Assembly (NCBI GenBank): GCA_035629475.1
Contig: DASPHS010000081.1
Coordinates: forward strand, 1-5,494
Source of the DNA: JARIHD01 sp035629475
Lineage (GTDB): Bacteria > Patescibacteriota > Saccharimonadia > Saccharimonadales > UBA4665
Length of the DNA stretch: 5,494 bases
Reading direction: 5' to 3'
This document shows, piece after piece, positions 1 through 3,773 of the stretch. The stretch's first letter is position 1, and each line of letters opens with the position of its first letter. Below the pieces are notes generated by a model that was not told the DNA's origin, made no database searches, and saw nothing but the letters and a program-made list of their open reading frames with translations. The position numbers were made by a program, and so were the translations under genes.

Positions 1-626
1 CCTCAGAAGGCATCACTGAACAGACCCGTAGCGCATTTGAGGAACTTGTCGGTAAACAACCGGCTGACATCCGAATCGCGATTATTGAGAACGCTGCCGA
101 CACGTATGCGCCTGAAAAACGGGGCTGGGTGGACGAGAAGCGCCAGGCCATGGCCGCCAAAGGCTACCAGCTGGAGCAGGTTGATCTGCTTGATTACAAG
201 GACCGGCTGGACGCCTTACGCGAAAAGCTGCTCGAGCATGACGTCGTCTGGTTCGGCGGCGGCAACACCTTTTACCTGCGGTGGCTGCTCCGAGATACCG
301 GTGCTGATGCGGTGATTAAAAAGCTCGTCCAGCAGGGCCTGGTGTATGGTGGTGCCAGCGCTGGTGCGATTGTTGCCGGCCCCACGTTGCAATATTTCCA
401 GGTGGCCGATGATCCGGCAGAGTCACCCGAGGAACTGATAGATGGCTTACGGCTCGTAGACATGGTGATCGTACCCCATATAGGCAACGCGAAATATGGC
501 CACATCATGCCCGGCATCGACGAATACCTGAAGGCCGATGGCTACGTAACGGTGCCCCTCAACGACCAGCAAGCCCTGGTGCTCTACGACGAAGAAGCAC
601 CGCTTATCGTTCCTGATAGCCTATAA
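1..626 (+). CDS. Peptidase E-like serine peptidase (family S51), 5' end cut by window
   Basis: This gene is open from the left edge, in the frame whose codons begin at position 3, and ends with TAA at 624-626, giving 207 visible residues. The first visible residues, SEGITEQ, match the region just after the start of S51 proteins, so probably only about five residues are missing. A GGGNTFYL motif lies at about 258-281. The nucleophile motif G-A-S-A-G follows, with the serine codon at 357-359. A V-P-H-I-G segment has its histidine at 477-479. Two aspartates, 17-18 residues after the serine (408-413), are candidates for the third triad member. Known S51 members are cytosolic and include aspartyl dipeptidase (about 229 residues in E. 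coli), cyanophycinase and other variants. Aspartyl dipeptidase specificity is not proven here. No signal peptide is seen in the visible part. The GTG at 129 is an internal codon, because clear family homology extends upstream of it. The next gene begins 8 bases after the stop. Confidence 0.9.
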   Translation, partial: SEGITEQTRSAFEELVGKQPADIRIAIIENAADTYAPEKRGWVDEKRQAMAAKGYQLEQVDLLDYKDRLDALREKLLEHDVVWFGGGNTFYLRWLLRDTGADAVIKKLVQQGLVYGGASAGAIVAGPTLQYFQVADDPAESPEELIDGLRLVDMVIVPHIGNAKYGHIMPGIDEYLKADGYVTVPLNDQQALVLYDEEAPLIVPDSL

Positions 627-627
627 T
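622..627 (+). promoter_or_regulatory. Putative -10 element (TATAAT) for the gene at 635, leaderless type
   Basis: A perfect TATAAT hexamer contains the upstream gene's TAA stop (624-626) and ends 7 bases before the ATG at 635. Transcription normally starts about 7 bases past the -10, so it would begin at or next to the ATG. The intervening bases contain no Shine-Dalgarno sequence. No good -35 hexamer is seen at 16-18 bases spacing. The hexamer could be a chance match in a stop-codon region. The same spacing at 2026 and 3652 raises confidence. Confidence 0.5.
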
Positions 628-634
628 ACTGCTT

Positions 635-1105
635 ATGAAAAAGCTGCTTATTGCCCTCAATGTAATCCTGTTCGTTATGTTCGCGACGAGCGCTGGCTTT
701 CATGTTGCTGATGCGTTGCAGCAACCCAAGCAGCCCGCAGCGTGTGCTGACCAAGCGGCCGAAACGGGTATTGTGGTTCGGCGGGGCTGTGAGCCGGGTG
801 AGCAGCAACACCTTGCTGAGATTGCACGGCTGTTGGACCGGTTGCCTGCTGAACTGGCCGAGGGTAAGGCTAATTCATTAGCGCCCGGTACACCCAAAAC
901 CGACCTGCAAAAGGCACTGCCAGCCAATGCCAAGCTGGCGGGCTACCCCGATACCTGGAAGCGGACTGGCGCTATTGCTTCAATGACCGTCAAGGTCAGC
1001 GACCGTGGCCTGTTCCCCCGTCCGCAAAAGGTTACGGCCATATTTAGTCGTACCGATGATGGCTGGAAACTAGCCCAGACCGTGACGACGTACGCAGCGC
1101 GGTAA
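635..1105 (+). CDS. Small exported or membrane-anchored protein of unknown function (156 aa)
   Basis: I do not recognise this family. The product starts with MKK and a hydrophobic stretch at residues 4-24, typical of a signal peptide or an N-terminal anchor. This places residues 25-156 outside the cytoplasm. Two cysteines (C37 and C52) flank the segment after the membrane and could form a disulfide. Residues 57-75 look helical. Residues about 113-152 alternate as in beta strands and end in D-D-G-W-K-L-A, a pattern seen near the end of NTF2-like folds; that resemblance is weak and is only a suggestion. The ATG at 635 is chosen because it gives the basic-plus-hydrophobic start. No ribosome binding site precedes it. 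The gene follows the peptidase gene by 8 bases, so it may be co-transcribed as well as having its own -10. Its TAA lies 3 bases from the end of the convergent gene. Confidence 0.75.
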   Translation: MKKLLIALNVILFVMFATSAGFHVADALQQPKQPAACADQAAETGIVVRRGCEPGEQQHLAEIARLLDRLPAELAEGKANSLAPGTPKTDLQKALPANAKLAGYPDTWKRTGAIASMTVKVSDRGLFPRPQKVTAIFSRTDDGWKLAQTVTTYAAR

Positions 1106-1108
1106 TGC

Positions 1109-1975
1109 TTAAAAAGGTCGTTCAACAGTCGCCTGGACGGCGATGCGGCCCAACTGCTGCTGATACACAGGATTATGCGTGGCTACGGCAGTCGTTACTG
1201 CTGATGGCACCCCACCACTGCGCCGTTTGCTGATGATCAGCCACGCAATGCAGGCCAGGACCATCAGGCCCGCAACGATGGCACCGCCTACGAGCAGAGA
1301 TGAACGACTGGCAGTTTCCTTGGCGTCGGATGTATCTTTGGCGGCAGTTTTAGTGTCTGTCGCTGTGTCATCTGGTGAGGAGCCGGTTGCTGCCGCACCA
1401 TCGCCTGTCTGCTCGCCATCGGTCTCTGCTTGTTCTTCCAGAGTTGCTGCTGCATCGGGGCTGGCCTCGCCACTTCCGCCATTAAAGGCGACGGCCGTGC
1501 CGGTAGCACCCTCGTAGGGCGTTCCCCATAAGTTGTCAGTAAAGCGCAGCGTTTTGGTTTCGGCTTTGGTGGAGGACAGCATGAATTGGGCTTCACCATT
1601 ATCATCGGCTGTTACATAGCGGTTCATGCCCGATGTTTTGGTGTCGGTGAAGATGTTATCACTGCCGCTGGCATAGATAGCAATGTTGTGGTTTGGCCGG
1701 CCTACTTTACTGGTGCTGCGGCTGCCATCGGGGCAGACGTTGCTTTCCTGTACTTCCTGGGTGGTCACACAGTACCAGCCATAGATGTATAGGCTGAATA
1801 AGATGTAGTCATTACCGTCAGCTTCCGCGCTCTTGCCGGATGTCTCAACATCGATAGGGAACTGCGTGGGGCCAACGGCTTGAGCGCCCGGCACGGTAGG
1901 ATAGAGTACGGCACAGAGCGCACCCGCCAAAAGGAGGTTGCGAACGGTGCATATAGCTGTAGATATACTGCTCAT
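1109..1975 (-). CDS. Surface protein: signal peptide, Ig-like ectodomain, acidic stalk, C-terminal membrane anchor
   Basis: The 288-residue product has a classic export layout. Residues 1-33 are a signal peptide ending in the signal-peptidase motif A31-Q32-A33. Residues about 35-165 form a beta-rich ectodomain with two cysteines (C69 and C81), probably a disulfide. Its pattern T-A-D-D-N-G-E-A-Q-F-M-L-S-S-T (residues 122-136) resembles the 'TDxxGxAxxxLxS' signature of bacterial Ig-like (Big_1, invasin-type) domains. Residues 165-224 are a Gly/Ala/Thr/Asp/Glu-rich, probably unfolded stalk. Residues 226-249 are a transmembrane helix followed by K-R-R, the positive stop-transfer signal, leaving a cytoplasmic tail of about 38 residues. 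There is no LPXTG sorting motif, so anchoring is by the membrane helix. A role in attachment or as a receptor is an inference from this architecture. The Big_1 assignment is by pattern only. It is divergent from 2026 and convergent with 635-1105. Confidence 0.85.
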   Translation of the reverse strand: MSSISTAICTVRNLLLAGALCAVLYPTVPGAQAVGPTQFPIDVETSGKSAEADGNDYILFSLYIYGWYCVTTQEVQESNVCPDGSRSTSKVGRPNHNIAIYASGSDNIFTDTKTSGMNRYVTADDNGEAQFMLSSTKAETKTLRFTDNLWGTPYEGATGTAVAFNGGSGEASPDAAATLEEQAETDGEQTGDGAAATGSSPDDTATDTKTAAKDTSDAKETASRSSLLVGGAIVAGLMVLACIAWLIISKRRSGGVPSAVTTAVATHNPVYQQQLGRIAVQATVERPF

Positions 1976-1992
1976 GGTTAACCTATAGATGT

Positions 1993-1998
1993 ATTCTA
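1993..1998 (-). promoter_or_regulatory. Putative -10 element (TAGAAT) for the minus-strand surface protein gene
   Basis: Read on the minus strand, TAGAAT ends 17 bases before the ATG at 1975 and would give a leader of about 10 bases. An AGG at 1984-1982 is a weak ribosome-binding candidate. A second hexamer, TATAGG (1987-1982), sits 6 bases from the ATG and fits the leaderless pattern less well. No clear -35 is visible. The site lies in the 50-bp gap shared with the divergent gene at 2026. Confidence 0.35.
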
Positions 1999-2012
1999 GC
2001 AGTCCTTATATG

Positions 2013-2018
2013 TATACT
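2013..2018 (+). promoter_or_regulatory. Putative -10 element (TATACT) for the gene at 2026, leaderless type
   Basis: TATACT is preceded directly by TG (2011-2012) and ends 7 bases before the ATG at 2026. That predicts transcription from the start codon itself. The bases between, GAAAACC, contain no Shine-Dalgarno sequence. No convincing -35 is seen at the usual distance. Spacing and sequence closely match the sites at 622-627 and at 3661-3666 on the minus strand. Confidence 0.5.
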
Positions 2019-2025
2019 GAAAACC

Positions 2026-2346
2026 ATGAGTGCAGATACCTTAGCTCGTTTTGTTTCTTCTATTATGAACATTAAGGCCACGACAGCCCTGGGCGGCGCG
2101 GCCGCGGGCATCTTTGGCACTGCCGGTATGGGCGATCCAGCCGTACAGGACCTGAAAGCCCTGACTGCTGATTTTGCGGCCACCTACAGGTCTGACCCGG
2201 CTGGTGAAGCGACAGCCCGGCTGGGCAACGAGGTCGCTGCTGGCATCCAGACCCTCCAGGTGATGTCGGTCTTGAGCCTCGGTGAATGCGACGAGCTGCT
2301 GGCGCAGCTGCATAACTTAATCGGACCAAGCGGGGACATAAGCTAA
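2026..2346 (+). CDS. Small hypothetical protein (106 aa), first gene of a pair with a TPR protein
   Basis: The family is not recognised. Residues 18-36 are rich in Gly and Ala (ALGGAAAGIFGTAG) and moderately hydrophobic. They could be a weak membrane segment or a tight helical packing motif. Residues 38-100 look like two or three amphipathic helices with a single cysteine (C88). An in-frame ATG at 2065 (residue 14) is an alternative start just before the Gly/Ala segment. I prefer 2026 because of the -10 hexamer 7 bases upstream, though neither start has a Shine-Dalgarno sequence. The TAA at 2344-2346 is followed immediately by the ATG of the TPR gene, so the two are almost certainly co-transcribed and may be translationally coupled. 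That suggests a shared task, possibly a small partner for the TPR scaffold, which is an inference from position only. Overlapping open frames on the opposite strand look like shadows. Confidence 0.7.
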   Translation: MSADTLARFVSSIMNIKATTALGGAAAGIFGTAGMGDPAVQDLKALTADFAATYRSDPAGEATARLGNEVAAGIQTLQVMSVLSLGECDELLAQLHNLIGPSGDIS

Positions 2347-2994
2347 ATGGCCTGGCCTGCGGTTGTGCGGCGCCATCCACGGCGCACTGCAGTGGTTGCC
2401 GTACTTGCTGTTGCCGTGGCAGGTGGCGCGCTATGGTTTGTGCTACGGCCCGAAAAAGAGGCGTCAGTTTCCAGCAACCCTGTCGTTGCTGATTACCAGA
2501 AGCAATTACCGACCCTTTCCAAGAAAGCCAAGGATAACCCTAAGGACGCCCAGGCATCGCAGGACTACGCCGTGGCACTGTATGCTACTGGTGATGTCGA
2601 AGGTGCACGGGATCAATATGAGGACCACCTGAAGGTCGACCCCGATAATGCCACGGCCCACAACAATCTGGGCAACGTATACCGCGACATGAAGCAATAC
2701 GACAAAGCGGTCGAGTCATACAAGCGGGCCATTAAGCTGTCCCCTAAAAAGGCAGTGACCTACAATAACCTGGCTAATCTGTACCTGTACACCCTCGACC
2801 AAAAGAAACTGGCTATTCAGATCTGCCAGGATGCGTTGCAGCAGCTACCCGACGACCAGCAGTTGCGCGTGCTGTTGGGTTCCGCCTATGAACAAAACGG
2901 TGACCGTGCGCAGGCTAAAGCGGCCTTTGAGCAAGTGATTGCCGCTAACCCGAACAATGTTGAAGCTGCCGCTGGCCTACGCCGGGTGCAGTAA
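2347..2994 (+). CDS. Membrane-anchored tetratricopeptide repeat (TPR) protein
   Basis: The 215-residue product has an Arg-rich start (residues 8-13 include R-R-H-P-R-R) followed by a transmembrane helix at about 14-34. By the positive-inside rule this puts the rest outside the cytoplasm. After a linker, about four TPR units follow: roughly 67-100, 101-134, 135-169 and 171-204. The second is closest to consensus, with AHNNLGNVY, a Tyr-Asp-Lys-Ala turn, and A-I-K-L-S-P at its end. The last ends A-A-N-P-N-N. TPRs are helical protein-interaction scaffolds, so the likely role is assembling or stabilising an envelope complex. No partner can be named. The ATG abuts the previous gene's TAA with no spacer. 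A GGGG at 2332-2335, 11 bases upstream, is only a poor ribosome site, so coupled re-initiation is plausible. The gene ends 10 bases from the convergent membrane protein gene. Confidence 0.88.
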   Translation: MAWPAVVRRHPRRTAVVAVLAVAVAGGALWFVLRPEKEASVSSNPVVADYQKQLPTLSKKAKDNPKDAQASQDYAVALYATGDVEGARDQYEDHLKVDPDNATAHNNLGNVYRDMKQYDKAVESYKRAIKLSPKKAVTYNNLANLYLYTLDQKKLAIQICQDALQQLPDDQQLRVLLGSAYEQNGDRAQAKAAFEQVIAANPNNVEAAAGLRRVQ

Positions 2995-3004
2995 CGGCAG
3001 TAAT

Positions 3005-3652
3005 TTAACCGGGGATATCGCGGAACAGGCGCATCCGCAGCAAAAAGAGTCGCAGGAATACGACACAGCAGTGTAAAAAGAAGGCGACACCCAGTATGAC
3101 CAGTGGCGCGCGGACCAAGCTGTCCATAAAGGCTTCGGTGCCGAGGACGATATCTGCAGTCAAGCCGGCAAATGCCTTACCGAGTGGCACGGCCAGACTG
3201 ACCAGTATGGCCGAAAAGACTGCCACTACGCCCAGCCGCCACAAGGCAATGCGCATAAAGGAGTTGAGTCCAACGCCGCTTTCCACGTGCTGCCCTGATA
3301 TTCGGATGTTTTGACGGGCATTTTGCAGATTCCTGTAGGTCCGGGTGCTGTACTCGACGACCAGGTATACCAGGAGTCCAGCCAAGCCCCAGCCAAAGAC
3401 CACCATGATCATTTGCAGGCTGGCGTTATTGGTGACGCTGACAAGGGGCTGCACGACGTTATTGGTGTAGGCCACGCCCCAGTTGCCATCAACCACATCC
3501 GGCAGCAACGTACCAACGCTCATGCTCTGCAGGATGGCACTGACCACGAGTAATACGCTCGCAAGGGTAATGCAGAGAATGGCACTCAGGGCTGATGGCA
3601 GCAGGCCGCGTACGAGGCGTTGGAGCGATGAACGGTTGGACGAAGCGGACAT
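3005..3652 (-). CDS. Polytopic membrane protein of unknown function (about four helices)
   Basis: The 215-residue product is very hydrophobic and I do not recognise its family. Likely membrane helices are at residues about 19-42, 79-99, 133-155 and 183-204. The short N-terminus (R7, R12, R15), the loop 104-136 (several Arg and one Lys) and the C-terminus (R201, R206, R208, R211) are basic and so probably cytoplasmic. The two intervening loops, about 43-78 and 156-180, would be external. The two helix pairs suggest a possible internal duplication, but sequence similarity between the halves is not obvious. No catalytic or transporter motif is visible. The ATG at 3652 is preferred over an in-frame ATG at 3856, because the longer version would cross the divergent promoter region and overlap the chitosanase N-terminus antisense. 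A TTGCGG / 17 bases / TATACT promoter ends 8 bases upstream of 3652. No Shine-Dalgarno sequence is seen. Confidence 0.8.
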   Translation of the reverse strand: MSASSNRSSLQRLVRGLLPSALSAILCITLASVLLVVSAILQSMSVGTLLPDVVDGNWGVAYTNNVVQPLVSVTNNASLQMIMVVFGWGLAGLLVYLVVEYSTRTYRNLQNARQNIRISGQHVESGVGLNSFMRIALWRLGVVAVFSAILVSLAVPLGKAFAGLTADIVLGTEAFMDSLVRAPLVILGVAFFLHCCVVFLRLFLLRMRLFRDIPG

Positions 3653-3660
3653 TACTTGCC

Positions 3661-3689
3661 AGTATAAGCATTCATGGGCGGTGCCGCAA
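3661..3689 (-). promoter_or_regulatory. Putative promoter of the minus-strand membrane protein gene (TTGCGG-17-TATACT)
   Basis: On the minus strand TTGCGG (3689-3684) and TATACT (3666-3661) are separated by exactly 17 bases, the optimal sigma-70 spacing. The -10 ends 8 bases before the ATG at 3652, which predicts a start of transcription at or within a base of the ATG. The bases between, GGCAAGTA, lack a Shine-Dalgarno sequence. This is the best-formed of the three leaderless-type promoters in the window. Confidence 0.55.
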
Positions 3690-3698
3690 TGAGCGGAC

Positions 3699-3727
3699 TT
3701 GCAGCCATATGGTAAAAAGCTTATGCT
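3699..3727 (+). promoter_or_regulatory. Candidate distal promoter of the chitosanase gene (TTGCAG-17-TATGCT)
   Basis: TTGCAG (3699-3704) and TATGCT (3722-3727) are 17 bases apart and fit a sigma-70-type promoter of moderate quality. Transcription would begin near 3734, giving a leader of about 40 bases. The -10 hexamer lies inside the inverted repeat at 3718-3732, so a protein bound to the repeat would block it. Confidence 0.4.
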
Positions 3728-3732
3728 AAGCT
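3718..3732. repeat. Perfect inverted repeat AGCTTA-TGC-TAAGCT, possible operator
   Basis: Six-base arms AGCTTA (3718-3723) and TAAGCT (3727-3732) flank a three-base centre. The 15-bp symmetric site overlaps the TATGCT -10 and lies 7 bases upstream of the TATAAT at 3740. Size and position suit a dimeric repressor or activator site controlling the chitosanase gene. The arms are too short and AT-rich for a good terminator, and no T-tract follows. A palindrome this short can occur by chance, and no regulator gene is in the window. Confidence 0.4.
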
Positions 3733-3739
3733 GAAGAAC

Positions 3740-3745
3740 TATAAT
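3740..3745 (+). promoter_or_regulatory. Candidate proximal -10 element (TATAAT) of the chitosanase gene
   Basis: This is a perfect TATAAT with 28 bases between it and the ATG at 3774. It would start transcription near 3752 and leave a leader of about 22 bases that includes the ribosome binding site. The bases at the -35 position (3717-3722) fall in the inverted repeat and do not resemble TTGACA, so activation by a bound protein is one possibility. Confidence 0.5.
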
Positions 3746-3763
3746 AAAAAACAAAAATACAGC

Positions 3764-3769
3764 AAGGAA
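3764..3769 (+). promoter_or_regulatory. Ribosome binding site AAGGAA of the chitosanase gene
   Basis: AAGGAA lies 4 bases before the ATG at 3774 and supports that start. It is the only convincing Shine-Dalgarno sequence in the window, in contrast to the starts at 635, 2026 and 3652. Confidence 0.6.
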
Positions 3770-3773
3770 CGAT

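Noticed and set aside
129..626. GTG at 129 as the start of the peptidase gene
   Set aside because: The upstream in-frame residues match the family N-terminus (SEGITEQ and following), so the gene begins before the window.
710..723. 14-base sequence GATGCGTTGCAGCA repeated at 2830-2843
   Set aside because: Both copies encode D-A-L-Q-Q in unrelated helices. The match does not extend and no other copies were noticed, so coincidence is likely.
1288..1605. Second minus-strand frame within the surface protein gene
   Set aside because: It is Pro/Arg/Gln-rich and fully inside a gene with a clear signal peptide and membrane anchor, so it is a shadow.
1976..1983. Palindrome GGTTAACC directly before the minus-strand ATG at 1975
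   Set aside because: An 8-base palindrome is too short to support an operator or hairpin without conservation data.
2072..2380. Minus-strand open frame of about 100 codons opposite the 2026-2346 gene
   Set aside because: Its composition is Arg/Pro/Gln-rich, typical of a shadow frame in GC-moderate DNA. It overlaps two better-supported genes and has no start signal.
3652..3675. Seven-codon minus-strand leader ORF (MNAYTGK) whose TAA overlaps the ATG at 3652
   Set aside because: The likely -10 (3666-3661) lies inside it, so it would not be on the mRNA. It has no ribosome site and is short enough to be chance.
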